From: Candidatus Eremiobacterota bacterium
Lineage (GTDB): Bacteria; Vulcanimicrobiota; Vulcanimicrobiia; Vulcanimicrobiales; Vulcanimicrobiaceae
Assembly (NCBI GenBank): GCA_019235885.1
Contig: JAFAKB010000105.1
Span: 1-64,000 of the forward strand
DNA: 64,000 nt
Reading direction: 5' to 3'
Shown: positions 8,455-16,877 of the stretch, one piece after another
How positions within the stretch are numbered: the first letter of the stretch is position 1
How the letters are laid out: every line of letters begins with the position of its first letter
The notes under the pieces: generated by a model
What the model was told of the DNA's origin: nothing
The model's input: only the letters and a program-made list of their open reading frames with translations
Databases searched by the model: none
Position numbers and translations under genes: made by a program

Positions 8455-9624
8455 TTATGTGGCCGCGCGCGTCGCCGCCAGCGCGATGACGACGTGCGCG
8501 GCGATCCCGGCGGCCATCGCGTTCTCGTCGATGTCGAAGGCCGGATGGTGGTTCGGGAAACGGTGCGCCTCGCTGCCCGCGCCGAGGAAGTAGAAGCACG
8601 CCGGAACGCGCTGCGCGTAGTACGAGAAGTCCTCGCTGCCCATCACCGGCGGGATCTCCAGGACGCGCTGCGCGCCGAACTCCGCCGCGAGCGTCTCGCG
8701 CACGAACGCCGCCTCGCGCGGATCGTTCTCCGTCACCGGATACGACGGGTGCAGCGTGAGCGAGCAGCTCGCCTTCGCCGACGCGCAGATGTGCTCCGCG
8801 ATGCGGCGGATCCGCTCTTCCATCGTGTCGCGGGTCGCGGCCGACATCGTGCGGATCGTCCCTTTGAGCGCGACGCGCGGCGGGATCACGTTGTAGGTCG
8901 TCCCGCCGTTGATCGCGCCGACCGTCACGACCGCCGGTTCGATCGGATCGATCTCGCGGCTGACGACGCGCTGCAGCGCGCCGACCACCTCGGCCGCGGC
9001 GACGACCGGATCGACCGAGAGGTGCGGCATCGCCCCGTGTCCCCCGTGTCCTTCGACGACGAGGTCGAACGAGTCGACCGCCGCCATCAGCGGGCCGGGA
9101 CGCAGCCCGAACACGCCGGTCGGCAAAATCGTCACGACGTGCAGCCCGTACGCGCGCTCGATGCCGAAGCGCTCGAAGAGATCGTCCTCGATCATCCGCT
9201 GCGCGCCGGCGCCGCCCTCTTCGGCCGGCTGAAAGACGAGCGCGACGCGGCCGTGAATCTCGCTCGCGCTCTCCCGCAGCAGCCGCGCCGCGCCGAGCAG
9301 CATCGCGACGTGCGCGTCGTGCCCGCAGGCGTGCATCACGCCGGCGTTTTGCGAGACGTACGGGACGGCGTTCTCTTCCGGGATCGGAAGCGCATCCATG
9401 TCGGCGCGCAGCATGATCGTCGGGCCGTCATGCTCGCCCGGCACGATCCCGACGACGCCGGTTCCGCCGATCCCGGTGTGCGTCTCGATGCCGAGCGCGC
9501 GCAGCCGCTCCGCGACGATCCCCGCGGTGCGGTGCTCCTGAAAAGCGAGCTCGGGCTGCGCGTGCAGGTCGCGCCGGATCGCGACGGTATCGGCGAACAG
9601 CTCCGGCAGAATCGCGGTCGGCAT
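8455..9624 (-). CDS. M20 family amidohydrolase (hippurate/IAA-amino acid hydrolase type)
   Basis: 389 residues. Cytosolic metallo-amidase cleaving N-acyl amino acids; the true substrate is not evident. Metal motifs are HACGHDAHVAMLLG and the later FQPAEEGGAGA, with the dimerisation (lid) domain between about 180 and 290. The start at ATG 9624 is set by the family N-terminus (RRDLHAQPELAFQEHRTAGI); the frame stays open far upstream only because it lies opposite aroA. No clear ribosome site is seen. Convergent with the lipoprotein gene, 6 bases apart. Confidence 0.9.
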   Translation of the reverse strand: MPTAILPELFADTVAIRRDLHAQPELAFQEHRTAGIVAERLRALGIETHTGIGGTGVVGIVPGEHDGPTIMLRADMDALPIPEENAVPYVSQNAGVMHACGHDAHVAMLLGAARLLRESASEIHGRVALVFQPAEEGGAGAQRMIEDDLFERFGIERAYGLHVVTILPTGVFGLRPGPLMAAVDSFDLVVEGHGGHGAMPHLSVDPVVAAAEVVGALQRVVSREIDPIEPAVVTVGAINGGTTYNVIPPRVALKGTIRTMSAATRDTMEERIRRIAEHICASAKASCSLTLHPSYPVTENDPREAAFVRETLAAEFGAQRVLEIPPVMGSEDFSYYAQRVPACFYFLGAGSEAHRFPNHHPAFDIDENAMAAGIAAHVVIALAATRAAT

Positions 9625-9720
9625 CGTGCCGCGGGGTTCGGCGGGACGCGCACGTAGTCCGGCGGCAAGCGGCGAACGCTCGGCGGACGCTCGCTTGCCT
9701 TCCTGGAAGCGGTTGCGCGG

Positions 9721-9750
9721 TTGACAAACGGCCGGGCCGTCTGCTTTACT
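9721..9750 (+). promoter_or_regulatory. Promoter of the shikimate operon leader
   Basis: Perfect -35 TTGACA (9721-9726), 18-base spacer and extended -10 TGC-TTTACT (9742-9750). The expected start is about 9757, only 1-2 bases before the leader peptide ATG, so the leader mRNA would be nearly leaderless. Confidence 0.7.
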
Positions 9751-9758
9751 CGACGCAC

Positions 9759-9833
9759 ATGTCCGCTCGCGCGTATTCGTACCGGTATTACGGCTGCACG
9801 GTTCCCGTGCCGGTCGAGCTCGGCGTCGCGTAA
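9759..9833 (+). CDS. Tyrosine-rich leader peptide of the aro operon
   Basis: 24-codon ORF from ATG 9759 to TAA 9831-9833. Residues 6-11 are YSYRYY, four Tyr codons in six (9774-9776, 9780-9782, 9786-9788, 9789-9791), in a 24-residue peptide. It lies just after a good promoter and 31 bases before a strong terminator that precedes aroA. This is the layout of a ribosome-mediated attenuator sensing charged tRNA-Tyr, as for trp, his and phe leaders in other bacteria. Coding is inferred from the arrangement; no homologue is known to me. Confidence 0.6.
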   Translation: MSARAYSYRYYGCTVPVPVELGVA

Positions 9834-9900
9834 GCAGCAAGTTCCCCATCACACTGCACGCGAGCCTCTCGCCGACACGGCGAGAGGTTCGTTCGTTTTC
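9822..9900 (+). terminator. Attenuator: anti-terminator stem and intrinsic terminator
   Basis: Terminator: CCTCTCGCCG (9865-9874) pairs perfectly with CGGCGAGAGG (9878-9887), loop ACA, followed by TTCGTTCGTTTTC. A competing upstream stem pairs GGC 9822-9824, TCGCGT 9826-9831 and GCAG 9834-9837 with CTGC 9854-9857, ACGCGA 9858-9863 and GCC 9864-9866. It includes the leader stop codon on its left arm and takes two bases of the terminator on its right. A ribosome finishing the leader would cover the left arm and favour termination. One stalled at the Tyr codons would leave it free. Confidence 0.65.
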
Positions 9901-9922
9901 GGCGAAACGGCGAACCAGAGTA

Positions 9923-11176
9923 ATGACCGCGACGACCCCTCCGCTGACCGTCCCCGGCGACAAGTCGATCGCGCACCGCGCGCTGTTGCTGGCCGCGCTC
10001 GCGCGCGGCGCGTCGCGGCTGCGCAACCTTCCCGCCGGGCTCGACGTGCGCTCGACGCAGCGCGTGCTGCGCGCGCTCGGCGTCGCGATGCGCGAGGACG
10101 GTGGCGCGCTGGTGGTGACCGGCAGCGGCGGCGCGCTCGTCGCGCCTCCTGAACCGCTCGACTGCGGCAACAGCGGGACGACGATCAGGCTGCTCTCCGG
10201 CGTGCTCGCGACGCGCGCCCTCGTCGCGACGCTCGACGGCGACGCCTCGCTGCGCGCGCGGCCGATGCGGCGCATCGCGCAACCGCTGACGGGGTTCGGC
10301 GCGCGCTTCGAACTCTCGAAGTACGGGACGGCGCCGTTCGTGCTGCACGGCAACGGCGAGGCGCGCGGCGCGCAGGTGGAAATTACCGTGCCGAGCGCGC
10401 AGGTGAAGTCGGCCGTGCTGCTCGCCGCGCTCGGCGCGCACGGCCCGACGCGGCTGACCGGCGCGCTCGCGACGCGCGATCACACCGAGCGACTGTTCCG
10501 GGCCTTCGGCATCTCGTGCGCGGCCGACGACGGCGCACTCCTCGTCGAAGGCCCGCAAGTCCCGCGCGCATGCGACGTCGACGTGCCGGGCGACGTCTCG
10601 AGCGCCGCGTTTCTGCTCGCCGCCGCGGCGGCGGTCCCCGGCGCGCGCGCCGTCGTCGACGGCGTTGGCCTGAACCCGACGCGCACGGCGTTCTTCGAGG
10701 TGCTGCGCCGCTTCGGCGCGGAGGTCGACGTGCTGACGACCGACGCCTCGGCGGAGCCGCGCGGGCGCGTCGACGTTCGCGGCGCCGCGCTGCGCGCGAT
10801 CGTGATCGAGCCGGACGAAGTCCCGGGCCTCATCGACGAGTTGCCGCTGGTCGGCGTGCTCGGCGCGTTCGCGCGCGGAACGACCGTCGTCACCGGCGCC
10901 GCGGAGCTGCGGGTGAAAGAGTCGGATCGCATCGAGACGTTTGCGCGCGCGGCGCGCGCGCTCGGCGCGGAAGTCGAGACGTTCGGCGACGGCTTCGCGG
11001 TGCACGGTCCGGCACGGTGGCGCAGCGGATCGGTGGTGACCGCGGGCGATCACCGCATCGCGATGGCGTTCTCGGTCGCCGCGCGCGCGGCCGGCATCTC
11101 GGTCGTGCTCGACGATCCGGACTGCATGGCGGTCTCGTTCCCCGGCTTTGCGCACGCGCTGGAGCGCGTCGCGTGA
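9923..11176 (+). CDS. aroA: 3-phosphoshikimate 1-carboxyvinyltransferase (EPSP synthase)
   Basis: 417 residues. Joins shikimate-3-phosphate and PEP to form EPSP, step 6 of the chorismate pathway. Signature motifs: PGDKSIAHRALLLAAL (residues about 10-25), DCGNSGTTIRLLSGV, and LRVKESDRI near 330. ATG 9923 gives the expected N-terminus. First gene of the aroA-aroE-aroC-aroKB-aroQ operon, 23 bases after the attenuator T-stretch. Its stop overlaps the first possible start of aroE (GTGA). Confidence 0.96.
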   Translation: MTATTPPLTVPGDKSIAHRALLLAALARGASRLRNLPAGLDVRSTQRVLRALGVAMREDGGALVVTGSGGALVAPPEPLDCGNSGTTIRLLSGVLATRALVATLDGDASLRARPMRRIAQPLTGFGARFELSKYGTAPFVLHGNGEARGAQVEITVPSAQVKSAVLLAALGAHGPTRLTGALATRDHTERLFRAFGISCAADDGALLVEGPQVPRACDVDVPGDVSSAAFLLAAAAAVPGARAVVDGVGLNPTRTAFFEVLRRFGAEVDVLTTDASAEPRGRVDVRGAALRAIVIEPDEVPGLIDELPLVGVLGAFARGTTVVTGAAELRVKESDRIETFARAARALGAEVETFGDGFAVHGPARWRSGSVVTAGDHRIAMAFSVAARAAGISVVLDDPDCMAVSFPGFAHALERVA

Positions 11177-11209
11177 GCGCGCAACGCGGAGCGCATTGCG
11201 TGAGCGCGC
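11161..11209 (+). repeat. Tandem duplication of the aroE translation start region
   Basis: The 22 bases 11161-11182 (GGAGCGC...GTGAGCGCGC) recur at 11188-11209 with two mismatches, period 27. Each copy holds a GGAG eight bases ahead of a GTG (11173 and 11200), and the two GTG codons are in the same frame. Confidence 0.8.
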
Positions 11210-11991
11210 CGCGTCGTGCCGCGGTGATCGGCCATCCGGTCGCGCACAGCCGTTCGCCGGCGCTCTTCGCGCGCTTCGCCGCGGCGAGCGGGATCGCGCT
11301 GGCGTACGACGCCGTCGACGTGCTTCCGGAGGAGCTCGAAGCGACGCTCGCGCGCTGGCGCGGCGATCCCGCGTTCGTCGGCTGCAACGTCACGCTGCCG
11401 CACAAGGAGCGCGCGCTCGCGCTCGCCGACCGCGCCGAGCCGGCCGCGCGCGCGTGCGGGGCGGCGAACGTGCTCACCCGCGACGGCGGCGCGCTGGTCG
11501 CCGGCAACACCGACGTCGCCGGCATCGAAGCGGCGCTCGCGAAGTACGGCGTCGCGCTGCGCGGCGCGCGGGTCGCGATTCTCGGCGCGGGCGGCGCCGC
11601 GCGCGCCGTCGCGGAAGCGGCGCGGCGTAGCGGCGCGGCGATAATCACGATTGCCGCACGCGACGCCTCGCGCGCCGCGGCGCTCGCGGCGGATTTCGGT
11701 GCCGGCGCGTGCACGCTCGGCGCCGTGCCGGTCGCGGACGTGTACGTGAACGCGACGCCGGCCGGGATGCAGGGCCAGCCGCAGATCTCGCTGCTGCCGA
11801 ACGATGCGCCGGCGGGCGCGGCGGCGTTCGATCTGGTGTACGTTCCCGAAGAGACGGTGTTCTTGCGTGACGCCCGCGCGCGCGGGCTGCGGACCGTGCC
11901 GGGGACCGCGATGTTTCTGGCGCAAGCTGCCGCGACGTTCGAAAAATGGTTCGGCATAGCGCCGCCGCTCAGGATGATGACGACGAGATGA
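11173..11991 (+). CDS. aroE: Shikimate dehydrogenase
   Basis: 272 residues if started at GTG 11173, 263 if at GTG 11200. NADPH-dependent reduction of 3-dehydroshikimate to shikimate. Substrate-site motifs are GHPVAHSRSPALF, NVTLPHKERA (catalytic Lys) and GNTDVAGI. The nucleotide-binding glycine motif is GAGGAARAV. The C-terminal GTAMFLAQAAATFEKWFG is typical. The start at 11173 overlaps the aroA stop, suggesting translational coupling. The duplicated start region makes both starts usable. It overlaps aroC by ATGA. Confidence 0.95.
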   Translation: MSAQRGAHCVSAPRRAAVIGHPVAHSRSPALFARFAAASGIALAYDAVDVLPEELEATLARWRGDPAFVGCNVTLPHKERALALADRAEPAARACGAANVLTRDGGALVAGNTDVAGIEAALAKYGVALRGARVAILGAGGAARAVAEAARRSGAAIITIAARDASRAAALAADFGAGACTLGAVPVADVYVNATPAGMQGQPQISLLPNDAPAGAAAFDLVYVPEETVFLRDARARGLRTVPGTAMFLAQAAATFEKWFGIAPPLRMMTTR

Positions 11992-13154
11992 GCGGGCTTC
12001 GGTTTCTCACCGCGGGGGAGTCGCACGGGCCGGCGCTGGTCGGGATCATCGAAGGGGTCCCGAGCGGTCTGGCGCTCGATGCGGAGATACTGCTCGCGCA
12101 GGCGCGGCGGCGCAAGCTGGGCTACGGGCGCGGCAACCGGCAGAACATCGAAACCGACGAGGTGCGGATCGTCGCCGGCGTGCGGCGCGGGGTGACGATC
12201 GGCTCGCCGGTCGCGCTGATTCTAGAAAACAAGGATCACGTGCGGTGGTCGGAGATCATGCGCGTCGATCCGCCCGCGGACGACACGCCGCCGGCGCGGC
12301 AAGTTCACGTCCCGCGGCCCGGACACGCCGACCGCATCGGCGGGATCAAGTACGCGCGCGAGGATCTGCGCGACGTCCTCGAGCGCGCGAGCGCGCGCGA
12401 GACCGCGATGCGCGTCGCGCTCGGCACCGTGGCGCGCGCGCTGCTGGGCGCGCTCGGCGTGACGCTTAGCAGCCGCGTGGTGCGCATCGGGCGCGTCGTC
12501 GACGAGACGCCGTGGCGCGATGCGTCGCCGGAGGAGATCGACGCTTCGCCGGTGCGCGCGCTCGACGCCGTGGCCGCCGAGGCGATGGTGCGCGAGATCG
12601 AGCAGGCCAAAGCGGCGGGCGACTCGCTCGGCGGCGTGTTCGAGGTCGTGGCGCGCAACGTTCCGGTCGCGCTCGGTTCGTACGCGCAGTGGGACCGGCG
12701 GCTCGAAGGCGAGGTCGCCAAAGCGTTCATGTCGCTCAACGCGATCAAGGGCGTCGAGATCGGGCTCGGCTTCGGCGCCGCCGCGATCCACGGCTCGCAA
12801 GCGCACGACGAGTACGAGCCGGGCGGCGATGCGCGCACGCGCTACCGCAGCAACCGCGCGGGCGGAATCGAAGGCGGCATGACGACCGGCCAGCCGATCG
12901 TCGTGCGCGCCGGGATGAAACCGATCGCGACGCTGATGCAGCCGCTCGACTCGGTCGATCTCCGCACCGGCCAAGCGACGCCCGCGCACATCGAGCGCAG
13001 CGACACCTGCGCCGTCCCGGCCGCCGCGGTGATCGGCGAGTCGCTGCTGGCGCTCGTTCTCGCCGGCGCGGTGCTCGAGAAGTTCGGCGGCGACTCGATG
13101 GGCGAGCTGCGCGAGCGCGTGGAAGCTTGGGAGCGCACCGTCCGTGCTCGGTAA
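11988..13154 (+). CDS. aroC: Chorismate synthase
   Basis: 388 residues. FMN-dependent conversion of EPSP to chorismate, the last common step. Family motifs: LTAGESHGPAL at the N-terminus, RRKLGYGRGNRQNIETDEV, RPGHADRIGGIKY and ERSDTCAVPAAAVIGE. ATG 11988 overlaps the aroE stop by ATGA. The C-terminus overlaps aroKB by 11 bases, so the two are probably translationally coupled. Confidence 0.97.
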   Translation: MSGLRFLTAGESHGPALVGIIEGVPSGLALDAEILLAQARRRKLGYGRGNRQNIETDEVRIVAGVRRGVTIGSPVALILENKDHVRWSEIMRVDPPADDTPPARQVHVPRPGHADRIGGIKYAREDLRDVLERASARETAMRVALGTVARALLGALGVTLSSRVVRIGRVVDETPWRDASPEEIDASPVRALDAVAAEAMVREIEQAKAAGDSLGGVFEVVARNVPVALGSYAQWDRRLEGEVAKAFMSLNAIKGVEIGLGFGAAAIHGSQAHDEYEPGGDARTRYRSNRAGGIEGGMTTGQPIVVRAGMKPIATLMQPLDSVDLRTGQATPAHIERSDTCAVPAAAVIGESLLALVLAGAVLEKFGGDSMGELRERVEAWERTVRAR

Positions 13155-14745
13155 CGTCTACCTGTGCGGCCCGCCGGGCGCCGGGAAGTCGTCGGTCGCG
13201 CCGCTGCTGGCGGCGCTGTGGCACGGCGAGGCGGTCGACGTCGACGCGCTCATCGAGGCCGCCGACGGGCGCCCGATCGCGCGCATCGTCGAAGAGGACG
13301 GTGAGCCGGCGTTTCGCGCGCGCGAGCGCGCGACGATCGCGGCGCTCGCGCAGCGCGAGAACCTCGTCGTCGCGTTGGGCGCCGGTGCGCTCGAGTTCGC
13401 GGAGAACCGGCGCGCGGTCGAGGCGAGCGGGGTCACGGTCTTTCTCGATGCGTCGCTCGAGACGTGCGAGCGGCGCACCGCGCGCCAGAACGGAACGCGT
13501 CCGCTGCTGCGCGAGCCGGGCGCGCTGGCGCGCCTGCACGCCGCACGGCGGCCGCGCTATCTCGGCGCGGCGATCCGCGTCAGCGCGGACGACGAGTGGC
13601 CGCAGGGCGTGGCGCTCGCGATCGAGGCGCGGTTGAACGACGCCCGCGCGCCCGCGCGCGGCGGCGAGCGCACCGTTCGCGTGAAGACGGCGAAACCGTA
13701 CGACGTCGTGATCGGCGAGAACGCGGTCCGCGACATCGCCGAACGCGTGCGCCCGCGCGCCGGCGGACGCGTCGCCGTGATCGCCGACGAGCGGGTCGGC
13801 GCGGTGGCGGAGATCGTCGAAGCGGCGTACGCGGCTGCCGGGTTCGCCGTGAGCGTGACGCGCGTGCGCGCCGACGAAGCGCTCAAGTCGATGGACGGGC
13901 TCGCGATGCTGTACGGTGCGCTGGTCGAAGCGCGGGTCGACCGGCGCGGGATCGTCGTCGGGGTCGGCGGCGGAACGATCGGCGATGCGGTCGGGTTCGC
14001 GGCGGCGACGTTCCAGCGCGGCGTGCCGTACGCCGGCGTGCCGACGACGCTGCTGGCGGCGGTCGACGCGGCGATCGGCGGCAAGACCGCGATCAACCTG
14101 CCGAGCGGGAAAAACATGGTGGGGACGGTGACGCAGCCGGCGCACGTCGCGATCGCGCCCGAGGCGCTGCACGGCCTCGACGAACGCGACAAGCTCTCCG
14201 GGTACGGCGAGATGCTCAAGTACGGGCTCGCGCTCGACGCGCAGCTCTACCGGACGATGCGCGAGAACGAGCGCGCGATCGTCTCGGACCCGGCGCACGC
14301 GCTCGACGTCATCGCGCGCTGCGTCGAGCTCAAAGCGGAGAGCGTCGCGCGCGACGAGGAGGACCGAACGGGTCTTCGCGCGCTGCTCAACTTCGGGCAC
14401 ACCGTCGGCCACGCGCTCGAGCGGGTCGCCGGATACGGCGCGTTGCGCCACGGCGAAGCGGTGATCGTCGGGATGCGCGCCGCGCTGGCAATTTCCGCCC
14501 GCTGCGCGGCGCTGGACGAGCGCGAGCGTGAAGACGCCGACGTGCACCTCGCGGGCCTGCCGGTGCCGGAGTCGTGGCGCGACTTGGACGCCGAGGCGAT
14601 CGTCGCGGCGACGCACGGCGACAAGAAGCGCCATGCCGGGGGGACGCAGTACGTCGTGCTCGACGCGATCGGCAGCAGTCGTCCGCACGACGGCGTGACG
14701 GACGACGAGGTGCGCGCGGCACTGCGCGAGATCGGCCTGCGATGA
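13144..14745 (+). CDS. aroKB: Fused shikimate kinase / 3-dehydroquinate synthase (AroKB)
   Basis: 533 residues. Residues about 1-165 are shikimate kinase: Walker A GPPGAGKSS near 9, the VDVDALIEA segment, ALGAGALEF and the lid with an RPLL motif. Residues about 180-533 are dehydroquinate synthase: VGGGTIGDAVGFAAATFQRG, PTTLLAAVDAAIGGKTAINL, and metal ligands in NFGHTVGHALE and the preceding GYGEMLKYG. It therefore performs steps 2 and 5 of the pathway in one chain. Such fusions are known in a few bacteria. GTG 13144 lies within the aroC end. The linker (about 165-180) is Ala/Arg-rich. Confidence 0.95.
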   Translation: MLGNVYLCGPPGAGKSSVAPLLAALWHGEAVDVDALIEAADGRPIARIVEEDGEPAFRARERATIAALAQRENLVVALGAGALEFAENRRAVEASGVTVFLDASLETCERRTARQNGTRPLLREPGALARLHAARRPRYLGAAIRVSADDEWPQGVALAIEARLNDARAPARGGERTVRVKTAKPYDVVIGENAVRDIAERVRPRAGGRVAVIADERVGAVAEIVEAAYAAAGFAVSVTRVRADEALKSMDGLAMLYGALVEARVDRRGIVVGVGGGTIGDAVGFAAATFQRGVPYAGVPTTLLAAVDAAIGGKTAINLPSGKNMVGTVTQPAHVAIAPEALHGLDERDKLSGYGEMLKYGLALDAQLYRTMRENERAIVSDPAHALDVIARCVELKAESVARDEEDRTGLRALLNFGHTVGHALERVAGYGALRHGEAVIVGMRAALAISARCAALDEREREDADVHLAGLPVPESWRDLDAEAIVAATHGDKKRHAGGTQYVVLDAIGSSRPHDGVTDDEVRAALREIGLR

Positions 14746-15206
14746 ACGTCTTGGTGATCAACGGACCGAACTTGAACCTGCTCGGCGAACGCGAGCCGGA
14801 GATCTACGGGCGCAAGACGCTGCGCGATCTGGAGCGCGAGGTGAGCGCGCGCGCGCGTAAGCTGCGCCAGCGCGTTCGCTTCTTCCAGTCGAACCACGAG
14901 GGCGAGATCGTCGACGAGCTGCACCGCCTGCGCAGGTGGGCCGACGCGATCGTGATCAACCCGGCCGCGTTCACCCACTACTCGTACGCGATCCGCGACG
15001 CGCTGCTCGCGCTTGCGCTGCCCGCCGTCGAGGTGCATCTCACCGACGTCGACGGCCGGGCGGAAAAAGAAGGCGAGTTTCGCAAGATCTCCGTCGTGCG
15101 CGACGTGTGCGTGCACCGCTTCACCGGCGAGGGGATCGGCTCGTACCTCAAAGCGCTCGACGCGCTCGCCGCCGACCGCGACGCCGCCCGAAAGAAACGC
15201 CGGTGA
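14742..15206 (+). CDS. aroQ: Type II 3-dehydroquinate dehydratase
   Basis: 154 residues, normal length for the dodecameric type II enzyme that converts 3-dehydroquinate to 3-dehydroshikimate. Motifs: [17 protein letters not shown] (catalytic Tyr), [29 protein letters not shown] and [22 protein letters not shown] overlaps the aroKB stop (ATGA). With this gene the operon covers all steps from DAHP to chorismate. The DAHP synthase is not in the window. Confidence 0.96.
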   Translation: MNVLVINGPNLNLLGEREPEIYGRKTLRDLEREVSARARKLRQRVRFFQSNHEGEIVDELHRLRRWADAIVINPAAFTHYSYAIRDALLALALPAVEVHLTDVDGRAEKEGEFRKISVVRDVCVHRFTGEGIGSYLKALDALAADRDAARKKRR

Positions 15207-16198
15207 TCGCGCGAAGGCTCGGCGCCGACGGCCCGCACGTCGGCGCGATCGCGCTCGGCTGCATGGGGATGTCGGAGTTCTACGAGCCGGTCGACGAGCG
15301 CGAGGCGATCCGCACGATCCACCGCGCGCTCGAGCTGGGCATGACGCTGCTCGACACCTCGGACATGTACGGCCGCGGCGAGAACGAGCGCCTCGTCGGC
15401 CGCGCGCTCCGCGGACGACGCGAGCGCGCGGTGCTCGCCACGAAAACCGGGATCATCCGCAGCGACGACCCGGCATACCGCGGCGTCGACGGCCGCCCCG
15501 AGTACGTGCGCGTCGCCTGCGATGCATCGCTCGCGCGCCTCGGCGTCGACTGCATCGACGTGTACTACCTGCACCGCGCCGATCCGAACGTTCCGATCGA
15601 AGAGACGGTCGGCACGATGCGGGAGCTCGTCGCGGCGGGGAAAGTGCGCCACCTCGGCGTCTCCGAGCTGAGCGCAGACATGCTGCGGCGCGCCGCCGCC
15701 ACCGCGCCGCTCGCGGCATTGCAAAGCGAGTACTCTCTGTTCACGCGCGACGTCGAATCAAATGGTGTTCTGGCGACGGCGCGCGAGCTGGGGATCGGCT
15801 TCGTCGCGTACGCGCCGCTCGGCCGCGGAATGCTGACCGGAACGGTCCGCTCGACCGCGGCGCTGGCGGAGGGTGACCTGCGCCGGCGCGTTCCCCGCTT
15901 CGACGCCGCCAACCTCGAGCGCAACCTCACGCTGGTCGACGAGCTCGCCGCGCTCGCGAGCGCGGCCGGCTGCACGCCGGCACAGCTCGCGCTGGCGTGG
16001 CTGCTCGCGCGCGGCGACGACGTCGTCGCGCTGCCGGGCTGCGAGCGAGTGGTGCACGTCGAAGAGAACGCGCGTGCCGCGGAGCTCCGTCTCGCCGAAG
16101 CGACGCTGACCCGAATCGAGCAGCTGTTCCCGCCCGGCGCCGCCGCCGGCGCGCGGCTGCGCGGACCCGCGGTGCGGGCGGCCGAAGCGGCGCGCTGA
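15203..16198 (+). CDS. Aldo/keto reductase
   Basis: 331-residue NADPH-dependent (beta/alpha)8 barrel of the AKR13/YajO-like group. N-terminal [13 protein letters not shown]; catalytic Asp and Tyr in [14 protein letters not shown]; Lys in [23 protein letters not shown], and the cofactor-binding tail [19 protein letters not shown] 15203 overlaps the aroQ stop by GTGA, so it is the last gene of the shikimate operon although no known pathway step needs it. Substrate unknown. Confidence 0.9.
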   Translation: MIARRLGADGPHVGAIALGCMGMSEFYEPVDEREAIRTIHRALELGMTLLDTSDMYGRGENERLVGRALRGRRERAVLATKTGIIRSDDPAYRGVDGRPEYVRVACDASLARLGVDCIDVYYLHRADPNVPIEETVGTMRELVAAGKVRHLGVSELSADMLRRAAATAPLAALQSEYSLFTRDVESNGVLATARELGIGFVAYAPLGRGMLTGTVRSTAALAEGDLRRRVPRFDAANLERNLTLVDELAALASAAGCTPAQLALAWLLARGDDVVALPGCERVVHVEENARAAELRLAEATLTRIEQLFPPGAAAGARLRGPAVRAAEAAR

Positions 16199-16235
16199 TC
16201 AGACTCTTTTCACGTTCGCCGCGCATCATGCGCGC

Positions 16236-16850
16236 ATGTCCCCGCTCCGCGCCCTCCCGCTCGCGATCACCGCCGTAGCGCTCGGCACGGCCGTCGCGGT
16301 ACTCCCGGCGACCGGCGCCCGCGCCGCGGCCGCCGTCTCGGCGCGCACGGAGATCACGCGCTCTGCCGATCTCGCGAGCTCGAGCGTCTCGCTCACCGTC
16401 TCGCAGCTCTTCTTCTCGCGCGTTCACGGAACGATCGCGATCACGTCGGCTTCGATCGTGACGCCGGCGGCGACGGAGGTTCCGCGCAAGGTCGACGTAG
16501 CGCTCGACGCCGCCTCGACGACGTCGGGTGATCCGCAGCGCGACGCCGATCTGCGCAGCGGGAAGTTCTTCGATGCCGCGCGCTATCCGACCGTCACCTT
16601 CACCAGCGATCGAATCGTCGGGACCGATCCGGCGAGGTTCACCATTGCGGGCAACCTGACGATCAAGGGGATCAGCCGCCCGATCAGCTTCGAGACGCGC
16701 GTCACGGGAACGAGCACCGGCTCGGACGGCAAGCAGCACGTCCGCTACGTCGCGGTCGGCAGCTTTCGCCGCTCGGCCTATGGAATAACGTACGCCCGCG
16801 GGATCGTCGGCGACAACGTCACCTTGCACGTCGTCATCGACGCGGTGTAA
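16236..16850 (+). CDS. YceI family periplasmic lipid-binding protein
   Basis: 204 residues. The N-terminal signal peptide (ALPLAITAVALGTAVAVLPA) is followed by a cleavage-like ARA-A. The mature part is a YceI lipocalin-like barrel: VSLTVSQLFFSRVHGTI, RDADLRSGKFFDAARYPTVT and GNLTIKGISRPISFE. YceI proteins bind isoprenoid or fatty lipids in the cell envelope. Starts 37 bases after the reductase; possibly its own unit. Convergent with the hydrolase operon. Confidence 0.92.
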   Translation: MSPLRALPLAITAVALGTAVAVLPATGARAAAAVSARTEITRSADLASSSVSLTVSQLFFSRVHGTIAITSASIVTPAATEVPRKVDVALDAASTTSGDPQRDADLRSGKFFDAARYPTVTFTSDRIVGTDPARFTIAGNLTIKGISRPISFETRVTGTSTGSDGKQHVRYVAVGSFRRSAYGITYARGIVGDNVTLHVVIDAV

Positions 16851-16877
16851 CCGGAGAGCCGCCGCGGACCCGGGACG

